DNA of 36,694 nt from Mastigamoeba balamuthi (taxonomy: Eukaryota > Evosea > Mastigamoebida > Mastigamoebidae), in assembly GCA_902651635.1 (NCBI GenBank), contig CACRSC010000013.1:361397-398090 (forward strand), written 5' to 3'. The notes under the pieces are model-generated. The model was given only the letters and a program-made list of their open reading frames with translations, was not told where the DNA came from and did no database searches. This document shows positions 9,601-20,193 of this stretch, piece by piece (the first letter of the stretch is position 1; each line of letters opens with the position of its first letter). The position numbers and the translations under genes are program-made.

Positions 9601-12395
9601 CCAGCCTTCTGCACACGGCGCTGCTCGACGCCAACGACATGTCGCGGGCGCACCTCGTGGTTATGCTGCTGGCAGAGCTCGCGTTCAGTTACGCTGCGCT
9701 CCGCCTGCCAGTGCCTGACTGCCGTGCTGACCGGATGCGCAGTAATCGGAGAGGAGTTTACGGCGTACCTCCACGTGATCCTTCACATTGTTTTCCTGGG
9801 CTTCGACTTCCCTCGGCTGCCTCTGTACGACCAGTGCCGCCTCCTGCTGGCGAACCTCGTGCGGGGCTACGTCTGTCAGCATTTCGAAATGATCGGTGCG
9901 GATGCGCCTTCCCGCCACTCCTCCCAGGGGGCTTGCCGTTTGCTGCGACGACACGGCTGATAACGAGGGCTCTCAGTATCCGCACACAAAAGATACTGGT
10001 TTAGCCTACGTGAAGCACCCGCGGGTGTGAACGGGGTCATGGTTGTCATGGTTGTGTGCCGTCGTCAGTGGCTTCCCAAAGGCATTGAATGAGACTCGCT
10101 GCTCATGACCCTGGTAACCGCAATAGGACTGAACCCTTCCGACTCGGAGGAGTACACGGCGGCTCTGAAGCTCTGGCATTTCCTCAAGTCCAAGGAGGTT
10201 CGGCTAGGACTGTGGGCCTGTTTTGCTGACGCGCGCGCCAATGCAGAGGGAGCAACTGTGGAACGCGCCCGAGGATTCGTCTCCCGAGTCTGCCAGCAGA
10301 GACATACCCGAGCTGGTGTCGCTGGTGACACAGGTCGTCTCTGTCCTGTCCTGCATCCGGCGAGATGGCGAGCTGAAAGAGAAGTGGGGATCCGAAGGTA
10401 CCCACCTGTCTTCGCCTCTGCCGTTGAGTCTCTCATACAATTTTCGCGCCGTCCTGCAGCGTTTATGTGGGCGATCGGCTGCGTTGAGACGAAACAGGCG
10501 CAGAGGTCCTGCCAGATATACCGAGCGCTGAGGCCGCAGGCGAGGGCGGGCCAGATCGTCGAGGTCCTCTACCATGTCTGTGACTCGCTGTCGTCGGGAG
10601 TCCCGTCGACGGTCCTCGTGTGCGAGCACCTGCGGATGATCGAGTGCATGCTCGAGGGCCTCGCTGACGACGACCTGAGCGCGTTCCCGCAGGTCTTCTG
10701 GGGCGTTGTCGCGCTCCTCCAGACCGACTGCGAGCAGCACTACTTCTGTGCGTGAGGCCCTCCCTTCTGTCCTTTGCTGAGCTCGCGTTCGCTCTTCCTT
10801 CCTCAGTGGCCGCGAGGATGCTGCTCGGTCTGCTGCGCAGGCCGCTGTTCCGCGACCCCATGTCTGAGGGGCTGCTGCGAACGTACCGGCCCAAGCCGTG
10901 CTTCCCGTTCATCTGCCTGCACCCGCTGCTCGTGCGCGGTCTCCACTCTGCTGTTGCCGAGCGCGTGTGCTTCGAGGTAAGCGTTCCGCCCCCGCCCGCT
11001 TTGGTCGCGAGCGTTCTCACCTACGTTGCCACGCGTCCAGAGCCTCGGACACCTGAGCTCGATGCCGCACATCTCGCTGCTGTGCCCCGACGGAGCCTTG
11101 GACGTCCCCATGATGACGGTAAGGCCTCCCACACCGGTTATTTACTCAAAGCTGCTCGCACAACCCCACAGACTGTGCTCCTGCCGTGGCTCTCGGAGAA
11201 CATTGAGTACGGCCAGAAGGACGCCGAGCTCTGCCACGGCGTTGCCGCGGGGCTGGCAGCGCTCAGCATGCCGTCGCTCGTCCAGGAGTCGCTGCTGCGG
11301 TACTCTCAGGTCCGCATCTGTTGTCCTCTCGCTGGTTCTGACTCCCCAGGCGGCAGTCAGGGTTCCTGGATGCCGAGCAGTTTGTCACGGGAGTCGAGGA
11401 CACGCTTGCGCTGCAGTGCTCGGACAACCCGGCAGAGAAGATACTCTTCCTACTGACCCTCGCCAGCGCGCAGTCGAGTGCGCCATCGCGGCTCCCCCTG
11501 GCGGGCCTCTTCGCTCACGTAGCGCTGGCCCACCCAACCCCCAGTACGGAGGACCGACTGCGGGATGCGCGTGCTGGGCTGCCTGATTGCGCACTACGCG
11601 CCGTCGGTGGCGCTGCGGAGGCTCTGCGACAGCCCCGCGCTGGCGCTGGCGCTGCGCAACCTCTGCGCCGCGACGTCGGGGCTCGGCGTGTGCATCGAGT
11701 CGGTGTCGCGGCTCACGACGCTCATCGCGCTCGTCACGCAGTTCGCCGCGGCGCCGGCGGCCGAGGCCGAGCAGCAGGGCGGGCACGGGAGGCCCGAGAT
11801 CGAGGACATGGCCGTCGACGGCGTCAGCGCGCTGGGGTCGGTCGTCACGCTGCCGACGGCGTTCTTCCCGACGCCCTCGGCCGCGTCGTCCGAGGGCGTG
11901 TGCGTGTCGCTGCTGCAGGTCCTCGAGACGTGCCCGAGGGAGTCGCCCTCGCAGGGCTCGCACAAGCTGTTCGAGAAGGTGCGTGGGGGGTGTGGCCTGT
12001 TTGCCGCACGTCCGCGCTGCGGTCGTCGTCGCTGACGGGGCGTTGGCGCCGCGCGCAGTTTGTGCAAACGTTCGGGACGGGCAACGAGGAGGCGAGCGGG
12101 GCGCCGGCCAACGAGGAGGACCTCGAGGCGCTGGGGCTGTCGATGCACGGCATGACGTCGTCGTTCGCGCGGCTGCCGCAGCCGGCCGAGTCGAGCACGA
12201 GCTCGGCCAACATGCCGCCGTCTCCTGCGGGGACGCTGCTCTCGCACTCGTTCAAGTTCCCCGAGTTCAAGGGCTTCGAGGGTGAGCTGGGGCCGGGGAT
12301 TCCCCTCCTTTCCTTGGCACGCACTGACAACGCCGTTGCGTGGCACAGAAATGCTGGCGGAGATGGACACGATGTCAGGGGCGAGCTCGCAATAA
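3630..12395 (+). CDS. FRY: Furry/Tao3/Mor2 cell morphogenesis protein
   Basis: Giant HEAT-like scaffold that works with Mob and NDR/LATS kinases in cell polarity and morphogenesis (fly Furry, budding yeast Tao3, fission yeast Mor2). The call rests on collinear family landmarks: VVATLLCLSEHELF (~5219), FHPSLRSSIVRGLAEYI (~6291), LWRNYAIFLSS (~7165), RKRQMLTYIIPWVDRID (~9109), LHVILHIVFLGFD (~9769), QIYRALRP (~10512), FPQVFWGVVALLQTD (~10684) and PLLVRGLHSAVAE (~10923). Introns I placed: 5155-5206, 5650-5722, 5894-5944, 6004-6049, 6191-6245, 6607-6656, 7223-7278, 7422-7471, 7596-7653; about 15 more follow, the longest near 8590-8770 and 9900-10070. The last exon encodes EMLAEMDTMSGASSQ before TAA. 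The N-terminus (3630-~4200) is a Ser/Pro-rich low-complexity extension, with a short poly-Gln at ~4342-4366. Estimated product about 2,400-2,500 residues, like the fungal homologues. The start is the first ATG in frame after the AT-rich promoter. Confidence 0.9.
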
Positions 12396-13091
12396 CAGCA
12401 ATCGTTTGTACATCTTTTATCGTTGTGCTTGTATGCTGGTATTTTGTTCCGGTTTGGAGGGGGGGGGGTTTAGTCAGTAGTTTGTCCTGTATTCAGGGAT
12501 CCAGCCGTGCAGCCACATCAGGGGTTGTCCCCCTTGCTCCGTGAACACTCTCTATCCGCCAGAGCTCAAGGCATCCGGACGCGATAGTCAAGATATCTCC
12601 CATACACTCCAGCAGCAGCAGCCTTCAGACGTACTGCTGGGCGTATGCTACCAGCTCGTGAACACGACGTTCGCAGCACCGCTAGAGGAGGCTGCTGTGC
12701 TCGGGGACGGCATCGCGGGAAAGCTGGCGTTCTGCCATCGCTGGCGCCCGCGCGCGCAATGCACCACTCGGCCCCCTGTGCAATCAACTGCGGTCTTTGC
12801 TGATTTCTCTCTGCGGGTCTCGGAACCATGGAATTGCCGAACCACGCGGGGCTGCATGAAGAAGCTGCAGCTGGAGGTGGCAAACCAGGCTAAGCGGAAG
12901 GTGGTGGGCTTTCACGCTGATCAAGATGATGGTTCAACGGTAACAGAGATTCGGCCATACACGCTGATTCTGGCCGTAAGTCTGAAAGACTGGCCCGAGA
13001 AATTGCTTGAGAGTTCGTAGAATTCTAACGTAGTTCACAAAAGATCTATCAAACCACGTGACACTGTGCTCGTGTTTCGGAGCAATCGAAT
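12396..13091. other. Intergenic region Furry-CHMP4, with an unexplained open frame
   Basis: The first part is the likely Furry 3' UTR (tttgtacatcttttatcg, then a G9-10 run at ~12461). A 159-codon frame is open on + at 12541-13020 but has no ATG near its start; its later part reads KKLQLEVANQAKRKVVGFH. I do not recognise it. It could be a decayed exon or chance. Just before CHMP4 there is aaaagatctatcaaaccacgtgac (13039-13062) with a CACGTG, as upstream of TMED. Confidence 0.35.
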
Positions 13092-14377
13092 ATGAGCAGG
13101 CTGTTCGGCAAGGCAAAGTCCGCGCCTTTCCCGGCCGAGAGCATCAGCAAGCTGCGCGAGACGGTCGAGGCCCTCGACAAAAGCAGTACTCCACAGACCT
13201 CTTCCTCAGCAAATCCACTTCTGTAACAACGCCTTCCCCCACTCCTTCCCCTTCACCAGTCGCATGCATCGTGAAGAAGAGCGACGAGCAGGTTGCCGAG
13301 GCCAAGCGCCAGCTTCAGGCGAAGAACAAGAGAGGTGAGGCACTGACTCGGTCGGTTTTTCTCAATGTTGCATCACCGCTCGGCCACCACACCAGCGGCC
13401 CTCCGGTGCCTCAGGCGCAAGAAGATGTACGGCATGCAGATCAAGAACCTCATTGCGGCGCGAGACAGCGTCGACAAGCAGATACACAGTTGGACCCAGA
13501 TGGTGGGGCTGCTACTCCGCACCAAGAACAACAACAAGCGCTGTATGGCACCGAATTTGTATCAATTTTCTCAAGAATTTTCACCGCTTCTGCACCCACC
13601 GCACCGCCTCCACAACAGTGGTGGTCTGGCGCCCCAGGATCAAGAAGATATCTGACGCGCATGTCGAGGAGCTCATGGCGGCGCAGGACAAAAGCGATGA
13701 ACAGGTCCGCAAGGGGGGGAGAGAGAGGGAGGGGGCTGTTGTGTCAGGTGCAACACTAACGGAACGTGGGGGCACTCGGCACGCAGATCGTCACGCAGGC
13801 CGTGCGCACAGGAGACGACGCCATGCGCCACATCCACACGAGCATGTAGGCCTCTTCTCACTTTCTTTTGCACTTCTGGTGCCACGTTGTCTGATGTGAG
13901 TGTGCCTGCCGATAGGGAAGAGGAGGACGTCGACCAGACGATGGAGGACATCAGAGAGCAGCAGGACATTGCCCGCAAGATCGACGACGCCATCGGCCAG
14001 AGCCAGACCAGCGGTGAGGTCTTTGATGAGGCCGAGCTCCTTGCCGTGCGCCACCCGGTCCTGGTCCCCTCTACCTCTGGTCAACTGACACTGTGCCCTC
14101 CAGGAACTCGACGAAATGGAGCAGGACATCAGGAGGGACCAATTCCTCTCTGCTCCCGTGACTCCTACAGCCTCTCGTGCGCCCACCCCCCATACACACA
14201 CACACACACACACACATCCCGTTCTAACTGACTTTCGGGCTTCTTTTGCGAGCAGCTGTCAAGGCGCAGGCACAAGCCCGGGCACAGCCCACAGCAGGTG
14301 CTCTGGTCTCGGTGGCTGTGGCAGCCGGAGACGACGATGACGAGTTCGCCTTGCTCGAGGCGCAGATGGCCATGTGA
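13092..14377 (+). CDS. ESCRT-III subunit CHMP4/Snf7
   Basis: Core ESCRT-III polymer subunit for membrane scission (multivesicular bodies, cytokinesis, repair). Clear exons: 13092-13185, 13260-13334, 13396-~13488, ~13619-13704, 13787-13845, 13916-14045, 14104-14157 and a last exon from ~14256. The basic N-terminal helical hairpin shows SKLRETVEALDK and KNKRAALRCLRRKKMYGMQIK, matching the Snf7 'NKRAAL.ALKRKK' signature. Then come DQTMEDIREQQDIARKIDD and GEVFDEAELLAELDEMEQD, typical of CHMP4. The tail EFALLEAQMAM is a plausible MIM1 motif for Vps4. Borders near 13489-13618 (130-nt, AT-rich intron) and at the last intron (14158-~14255, containing the CA repeat) are not resolved to the base. The start at 13092 gives MSRLFGKAKS, the usual Snf7 beginning. 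Confidence 0.88.
14194..14216. repeat. (AC)n microsatellite
   Basis: An uninterrupted run of about 11.5 AC dinucleotides inside the last intron of the CHMP4 gene. Confidence 0.95.
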
Positions 14378-14527
14378 GATGGATGACTGGCGGACTGCTC
14401 CCTCTCATCCTCTCCCCTGTGCCCCCCCCCCCCCTCTCACGTTCGCAGGAGTAGTGCACAACCCGTCTCGCACGGGATCTTTGAGTCTTGTGTCGCCAAT
14501 GTGCCGAACAGTCTGTCGGGATACGAC

Positions 14528-14860
14528 AAATAACGTGAGTGCCATCAGAGCATGGCACGGTGCGATGTCTACCTGGTGGTGCCTGTGGCGATCTGCGACC
14601 TCGTTCCATTCAGCCAGAATTAATTGTGCGCCGAGCACTCTCGGGAAAAATGGGTGTAGGGTCGAGGAGAAGGAATCAATAGAGTAGTTTGGCCGACGAA
14701 GATTGATGGGAGAGTCGGGAGCAGATCCCGGCGGTGCAGATGCTCACACGAGGCCAGACTGACACTGGTGTGAAAAGTCCGAATGCGAGAGCGCTAAGGG
14801 GCCAACGTCCACCAGCGAGGAATCCTGGGGCAAAGTTACTGCAGATATCGGGCATGCGAT
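14528..14860. repeat. Duplicated non-coding block, copy A
   Basis: Direct repeat of the block at 15941-16245. Shared landmarks in the same order: gagtgcc...gcatggc..ggtgc, gcacctgt-like/gcctgtggcgat, gaggccagactgacac, aatcctgggg and ttactgcagatatcgg (14837-14851). Divergence is high, with many indels, so the duplication is old. Confidence 0.65.
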
Positions 14861-15940
14861 GAACAATTGTTGTTGTTACGAGAGTTCAACTCGCAAACTC
14901 GCACAAGAGCCGCGGGGCAATTTTGCAGAAAGAGATTCTCTGCGTGTGCCGTCGCCCGCGATCTCCTACGCCTGGCCGTAACGTAGGGCCGCGTGCAAGA
15001 AAATCGGCCCTCGCCCGCATCCACCGTCATCAAACCACAAAAAAGACCGTTGCTCATACACCTGCCGAAGAACACACACTCGAAGCTCAGCGGGTCCTCT
15101 CGCGGACAGCCACCAGCCCCCGCATCGCGACCATCGTCGAGAGCGACCACCCCGCAGTGCAACGGTGGAGGGCCTTCTAGGCCGCGAGCAGTGGCGATAG
15201 CGCGCAGCCGCAGCGCCCGTTGGTGTCGGACACAGGAAGATACGCCCCGCCCCGCCCTGCCCATTCGTGGCCTGCTCCTTGTTTGTGGCAGCGCTGGCAG
15301 TAATGACACGCCGGTGTGTTTTTGCCTCTTGCAGGGGAGGTCACGTGGGCGTGCCTGGCTTGCACGCGGCGCAGCGGAGGCGGCGCAGTGACCCACATGA
15401 CCGTGTGTAATGCCGGTGAGGGATCCCCCAGGGAGCTGACACGGTCAGGTCCGCTGGGGGAGCTGACACCGGCTCAACGCCGGAAACAGTGGGCCCTCCG
15501 CTGCCCCGCTGCGCACCCCCGTTATCGCATTCCCGGTCCCAGAAAAGAAGCCGAAACCGAAAACAAAACAAGGAACCATCGAGCTTGTCTGACCCTCTTC
15601 CTAGTGTTGCGCTGATCTCCTTCGTTCAGTACGCTTCGTTTGGATTCACTATTCAAATGAGTGTTTTCCCTCCAGTATTTATGCGTAGTCGAATCGACGT
15701 AGCATTTGATGGTCTGCATTGTTGAAGGGTATGGGCGGGCTGATCAAGAGAAGCTGGTGACCGCCTGGTCGTCATCCCCGGATGTGGGGCGCGCTGGAGT
15801 GACTTCTGAGCTCAATTGACTTGGAGTGTGCCACAATGGATATGTTATTCCGCACTGTAATGTATCAATTGTATTGTCTCACAAGTGCTCCTGGATCGCT
15901 ACCACAAGAGCTGGGTGATGAGACCAGCAAGAACACGAGG

Positions 15941-16245
15941 CAATAATCACCGAGTGCCCCCATCCAAGCATGGCTTGGTGCAGTGTGTGCCTTGTGCGGC
16001 ACCTGTCGCGATAGCTCGGCGCCAACGAGGAGGATAAGGAATCATGAGAAAGGTCGGGCCGACCAAGGCGTGCTGGGTGAGTCGGGTGCACAGAAGCACG
16101 GCTGCAGACGCACGTAAGAGGCCGGACTGACATTGAGGTGCTGATATGTTGAAATGAAAGGGCACAAAGGGGGACAACATTATTACACAACGACGAGGAT
16201 TCCAGGGGAAAATCTGCAATCTGTTACTGCAGATATCGGACAGGA
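15941..16245. repeat. Duplicated non-coding block, copy B (upstream of CaaX gene)
   Basis: Partner of copy A. It ends ttactgcagatatcgg (16224-16239) only about 25 bp before the start codon at 16267, so this copy probably serves as promoter or 5' UTR of that gene. Conserved patches include gaggccggactgacat, acgaggattccagggg and gcatggcttggtgc. Confidence 0.65.
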
Positions 16246-16266
16246 ATTATTCATCGCCTGATCGGG

Positions 16267-16872
16267 ATGGTGGAAACCGAAGCAGACTGCTCAGTGCCCG
16301 CATCAGCGCCCCCGGGCGCCGTGCCGCCCTCGCGGCCCCTCCTCGCGCGGGTCTCCTCGAGCTACGCGTGGGGCTCGGAGCGGTCGCTGGTCGTCGTCTG
16401 CGCCGACGGCTCCGTGAGGCGCCTGGTCGCCCAGTCGCCCGAGGACCTCGAGGCCGTCTCCGCGGCCCGCACCGCCCCAGCGTCGTCCTGGTGGCCGCGC
16501 GTCTCCGCCGTGTGCCCCGCGCTCGCCGACAGGTGCGTGCACTGGGGCGTCGTCTCGCAGCTCGCCGCCGCCGTCGACGAGGTCACGTCGAGGCCCGTCG
16601 TGCTCGGGGACCGCGTCGACGACGGCGAGGACGACGAGCAGACGGTTTACATCGCGTTCAAGGCCGGCGACGCGGGCGGGGTGCCTGTGGTGCTGTGCGA
16701 GAGGGGCGACGTCGAGGTGGACCCGGTCGAGATCGACGCCCAGGGCCGCAAGCTGGCGGGCACCGCCGTTACGCTTTTCGACCAGATCGACGCGTCTCTG
16801 CGGACAAACGCGACGCAGTCGCCCGGGGAGTGCGACGTGGGCGAGTTCTCCAAGGGCTGCGTCCTGTGTTGA
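16267..16872 (+). CDS. Unrecognised 201-residue protein with C-terminal CaaX-like box
   Basis: Single-exon frame with GC-rich coding bias. I do not recognise a family. The N-terminus is Pro/Ala-rich and is followed by a compact region (SSYAWGSERSLVVVCADGS, SSWWPRVSAVCPALADRCV, QTVYIAFKAGDAGGVPVVL). Overall it is acidic, with a DDGEDDE run. It ends GCVLC, whose last four residues fit the CaaX prenylation rule (Cys-aliphatic-aliphatic-Cys). Prenylation would anchor it to membranes; this is inference from four residues, with no upstream polybasic stretch. No signal peptide or membrane span. The start at 16267 is the first ATG after the conserved ttactgcagatatcgg block. Confidence 0.6.
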   Translation: MVETEADCSVPASAPPGAVPPSRPLLARVSSSYAWGSERSLVVVCADGSVRRLVAQSPEDLEAVSAARTAPASSWWPRVSAVCPALADRCVHWGVVSQLAAAVDEVTSRPVVLGDRVDDGEDDEQTVYIAFKAGDAGGVPVVLCERGDVEVDPVEIDAQGRKLAGTAVTLFDQIDASLRTNATQSPGECDVGEFSKGCVLC

Positions 16873-17580
16873 GTACCACCGAATCCAACACTGATCGTGC
16901 CATGGAATTATGTGTGTACCACTTGACTGGCGGTGTTTCGCATGCGCACAGTGCAAACGAGCCCATCCCCTGAGGCTGCACCATACGCCTGATACATCAC
17001 AGTTACGTGCGGCGTGGATTTCTCTGCTGCCGACAAGCGCCTAGGGCAGGGCCATCAGGTCGCTCAATGCACAAGTCTGGGTCCTCCTCAGAGGGAGATG
17101 CTATTGTCTGGAGCTGTTTTCATCTCAGTTATAAATGCCCGGATCTTGTCAGAACAATTGTGTGGCAGCCACCGGTATCTTGTGAGCCCATAAGTGTGAG
17201 CTCTTCTCGCTCAACCACGCCCACTGAACTATTTCCGCGGTTGGCCTAAAGAGTGTGGTGCTTTGTCGCAGTGCTACTTCGCAAACACATGCAACGCAGC
17301 AGCCAGCAGCGCTACAAAGGAATACTTCGAATGCTCGGATCAGCTTCCTCCGCTAATCGCAGAGGCAGCGGCCCGCACCGACTTGAAGAGCACTGGACGC
17401 AATCACCACTTTTTTTTGTGGCGCGTGCACCGAGAAGACACTCACGGCGCTCGTCCCCTGCGCGGCCCCTCCTCGATACCACAGGCCCGGCACCAAACGC
17501 CCACCCCAACCCCGTGGAGAGAACCGCAGTTTATTCGTGGCAGCCACGATACGATAGTCGATGGCCCTCGACGATTGCGC
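16873..17580. other. Convergent intergenic region
   Basis: This is 700 bp between two convergent genes. It should hold both 3' UTRs. There is a T8 run at ~17410 and an AT-richer patch (ttataaatgcccgg, ~17129). I see no supported gene or RNA. Confidence 0.5.
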
Positions 17581-19449
17581 TCAGACCTGGCTGACCGTCA
17601 CACCCGGGATGAAGGACATCGCGACGGCCCTGTGCGACCCCGGGGAGCAGCGCAGGGCCAGCAGCTGCTGTCGCGTGTAGCGCATCGCCTGCGCCCCCTC
17701 GCGGCACTGCGGGGCGGGCGTGTCGGCCCCGGCCTCGGAGCACTGCAGGTGCGTAGGTTCGCCGAGGGCCGCCGCGCAGACGTGCTCGACGATGCGCGTG
17801 GGGCTCGCCAGCGGGCCGAAGTCGATGCGGAGGCACCCGCTGGCCCTGCGCCAGGGCACGGCGGCCGCCCACTCCTTGGCGAAGCGCCTGGCTTCGGGCA
17901 GCCCGAACTGCGTGACGTGCGCGTGGTCCCCGCGGACGTCCACCCGGCGCAGCGCGCGCGGCGAGGCGCGGGCCAGGCGCGAGAGCGCCCTGGGGCCGAC
18001 GTAGCAGTTGGCCAGCGAGAGCTCCTCGAGCGTCTTGGCGCTGGCGGCGAGCGCGTTGGCGATGGCGGGCTCTGTGAGGTCGCGGCAGTTGCACAGCAGC
18101 AGAACGCGCAGCGAGCGCGCCCACTTGGCCAGCGCGTTGGCCCCGGCGTCGCCAACCGACGTCCCGCTGAGGTCGAGGCGCGCCATCCCGCGCAGGCGGC
18201 TGGCGCCGAGCTGCCGCACTCGGGCGTCGTCGAACTCGGGCCTCCCGGCGACGCTGAGCTCGCAGAGCAGCGGGGCCACCGCCTTGGCCCCCAGCGCCCG
18301 CCACGTGCTCTCTGACAGCAGCGCACCGGCCGCGGGGCACGAGACGTCGAGGGAGCGCAGTTGCGGGCAGGCCGAGAGGACCGGGGAGACGTCGGACACG
18401 CGGGTGCCCTGCAGCGAGAGCCTCGCCAGCCGCGCCAGCCGCGAGAGTGAGCGGACGCCGGCGTCGCCGACGGCCGTGTAGCTCAGGTCGAGCTCCTCCA
18501 GCAGCGGCATGGCGCCCGCGAGGGCCTCGGCAGCCTCGTCGTCGACGCGCTCGCACGAGGCGGCGCGCAGGGAGGTGAGGCCCGTGGCTAGCGCCGCGGC
18601 GGCCAGCAGGTCCTCGGCGTCGCAGGGCGTCGAGCTGATGTCGAGAGAGACGAGGCCCGCGAGGCAGTCCAGAGGCCCGCCGGCGCGCGAGGGGCGGAAC
18701 GCGGACCCCCAGACGCTGAGGTGCGCGAGGCGGCGCAGGGGCAGCACCGCGCGGGCGACGAAGTCCCCGGGGATGCCGACGCCGCCAACGTCCAGCCTGC
18801 GCAGCCCCGCGATGCCCGCGATCCACCCGGCCGTTGCCGCGTCCGCTGCCGCCGGTGTGCCTTGAGCCGCCCGCGGCTGACCCGAGGTGGGGGAGGCGCA
18901 CGCGTGCAGAGGGACGGCAGGACGAGTTCCTCCAGTTTGGAGAGCGGGCTCAGCACTGAAAGATCGGTCATCTTCAAGCACCTGTGGCGCGCGGTCAGCA
19001 GCGCAGCCGAGACGTCGGTGGGCGGCGGCAGGGAGGGCATGCGGACCCCTCGATCCTGAGCGACCTGAGCGACCTGCCCAGCTCGCGCACGTACGCCAGC
19101 GACGCGTTGGTCAGCCGCGTGCAGCCCTCGAAGCTCAGCTCCGCCAGCTCGTGCTGGCGCGGACACAACAACCCCCGCGGCTCAGCCAGGGAGGCAGTGC
19201 GACGGGGGCGCGCACCCTCGTGAGGTACGACAGGTCGGCGTCGCGCCAGCGCGGGCCCGAGAGCGCGAGCGCGTCGGTCGAGCGCGCGGCGAGACGCGAG
19301 AGCATCGACGGCGTCGTGCAGCAGCAGCGCGCGAGCACCGCGCGGCCGAGGAGCGCCGGGCAGGCGACCTCGGCGTGCAGGTTGAAGTACCGCACCACCG
19401 TGCGCAGCGCGAGCTCGGCGAGCGACCCCTGTCTGACGCACTGCTCCAT
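17581..19449 (-). CDS. Leucine-rich repeat protein (FBXL/AMN1-like repeats)
   Basis: Four exons on the minus strand: 19449-19216, 19153-19074, 18981-18902 and 18845-17581, giving 552 residues. The last ~430 residues are leucine-rich repeats of the cysteine-containing/RI type: LRRLDVGGVGIPG, LVSLDISSTPCD, LLEELDLSYTAVGDAGVRSL, MARLDLSGTSVGDAGANAL and LEELSLANCYVGPRAL. The N-terminal exon (MEQCVRQGSLAELALRTVVR) resembles the lead region of F-box-like LRR proteins, but I see no clear F-box. Two of the three donors are GTGCGC. Such proteins are usually protein-protein recognition modules; the partner is unknown. An alternative donor at 19064, 9 bp from the chosen one (19073), keeps the frame. The 1,265-nt last exon is open throughout and extremely GC-rich. 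Confidence 0.82.
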
Positions 19450-19633
19450 CGCGGCTGCACGGGTGCGGTCCCTCAGGCGCGCAGAACAAAATTATGCGGG
19501 TGAAATGCGAATTCAGACGCGGAAACCGCTCAGACACGTCATTCTGACGCAAGGGAAATGGCGGGCAATTGACAGGGAAAGACGGTTGAGGGCCCGAGGG
19601 GCGCTTTTCTTCGGTTTTCGCCTCCACCTCATC

Positions 19634-19969
19634 TCAGTGGTGAGAGAGGTCCGTGTCGGGCTTGCCGCCCCAGACGACGGGGCGCAGCACGGAGATCTTG
19701 GACTCGAGGCACATGACGGCGAACTGGGCCATGGCGTCCTTGAAGTGCTGCTGGGCCTTGTGCGACTCGAAGGCGGCGGGGCTGACGTAGGACTCGTAGA
19801 TGGCGAGGCTCGCGGGGTCGACGGTGTCGACGCAGATGTCGTAGCGCAGGCAGCCGGGCTCGCTCAGCGACGCCTTGGAGAGGCCCTGCAGGTACGCCAG
19901 CAGCTCGGCGGCGCGCTCGGGCTTGGCCCGGAGCGCGCAGGAGACGACGAGCTGGTGGGGCTGTGCCAT
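19634..19969 (-). CDS. Antibiotic biosynthesis monooxygenase (ABM)-like protein
   Basis: Single-exon 111-residue protein with the dimeric alpha/beta barrel ABM (YgiN-like) pattern: LVVSCALRAKPERAAELLAYL strand-helix, SKASLSEPGCLRYDICVD (the EPGC..Y motif typical of the family), LAIYESYVSPAAFESHKAQ with the W/Y-E-x-Y...F..H signature, and FKDAMAQF. Family members are small oxygenases, isomerases or quinone-related enzymes and often act without a cofactor; the substrate here cannot be inferred. The start at 19969 (MAQPHQL) is the only suitable ATG, shortly after an AT-rich leader (tttaattaaata on +, ~20000). Ends PDTDLSHH. It sits tail-to-head with the LRR gene at a distance of about 185 bp. 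Confidence 0.85.
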   Translation of the reverse strand: MAQPHQLVVSCALRAKPERAAELLAYLQGLSKASLSEPGCLRYDICVDTVDPASLAIYESYVSPAAFESHKAQQHFKDAMAQFAVMCLESKISVLRPVVWGGKPDTDLSHH

Positions 19970-20107
19970 TTGGGACGACGGGGTTGGTTCGCTCGCTTGT
20001 TTAATTAAATAACAGTGGTGACTGTGAGTGCGGCGGCTGCGCAGGGTCTTTGGTTCAATTTGGCACGTCAGAAATCCAGTGCTGCCGAAATTGTGCACCG
20101 GGTGAAT

Positions 20108-20111
20108 AAAA
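20108..20111 (-). terminator. Pol III terminator of tRNA-Leu
   Basis: Four T residues on the minus strand directly after the tRNA discriminator base. Confidence 0.7.
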
Positions 20112-20193
20112 TGTGTTCGAAGGGATTCGAACCCTCGCCTCCGAAGAGAACACCACCTCAAGGTGCCGCCTTAGACCGCTCGGCCACGAACAC
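20112..20193 (-). tRNA. tRNA-Leu(GAG)
   Basis: 82-nt class II tRNA on the minus strand. Acceptor stem GTGTTCG/CGAACAC pairs perfectly and the discriminator is A. D-arm GCCGAGCGGTCTAAGGC; anticodon arm GCACC-TTGAGGT-GGTGT (one G-U pair) gives anticodon GAG; the long variable arm contains CTCTTCGGAG; T-arm GAGGG-TTCGAAT-CCCTT. No intron, no encoded CCA. The type II arm and the A discriminator support leucine. A TTTT run (+ strand AAAA, 20108-20111) follows at once as Pol III terminator. Confidence 0.93.

Larger units (their letters stand above)
14378..16266. other. Long non-coding stretch between CHMP4 and the CaaX protein
   Basis: This is 1.9 kb without a gene I can support, unusually long for this window. 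It holds a poly-C run (14425-14435), the two copies of a ~300-bp block (separate entries), a short direct repeat gggagctgacac (15431 and 15458) and an AT-richer segment at 15590-15900. Open frames on both strands have no recognisable content. Confidence 0.5.

Noticed and set aside
14836-15396. A 186-codon minus-strand frame in the non-coding stretch
   Set aside because: No family content, mixed Cys/Arg/Ser composition and no plausible promoter or intron signals.
17598-18901. Long alternative minus-strand frames over the LRR exon
   Set aside because: They are Arg/Ala/Gly-rich shadows. The chosen frame shows regular LRR spacing.
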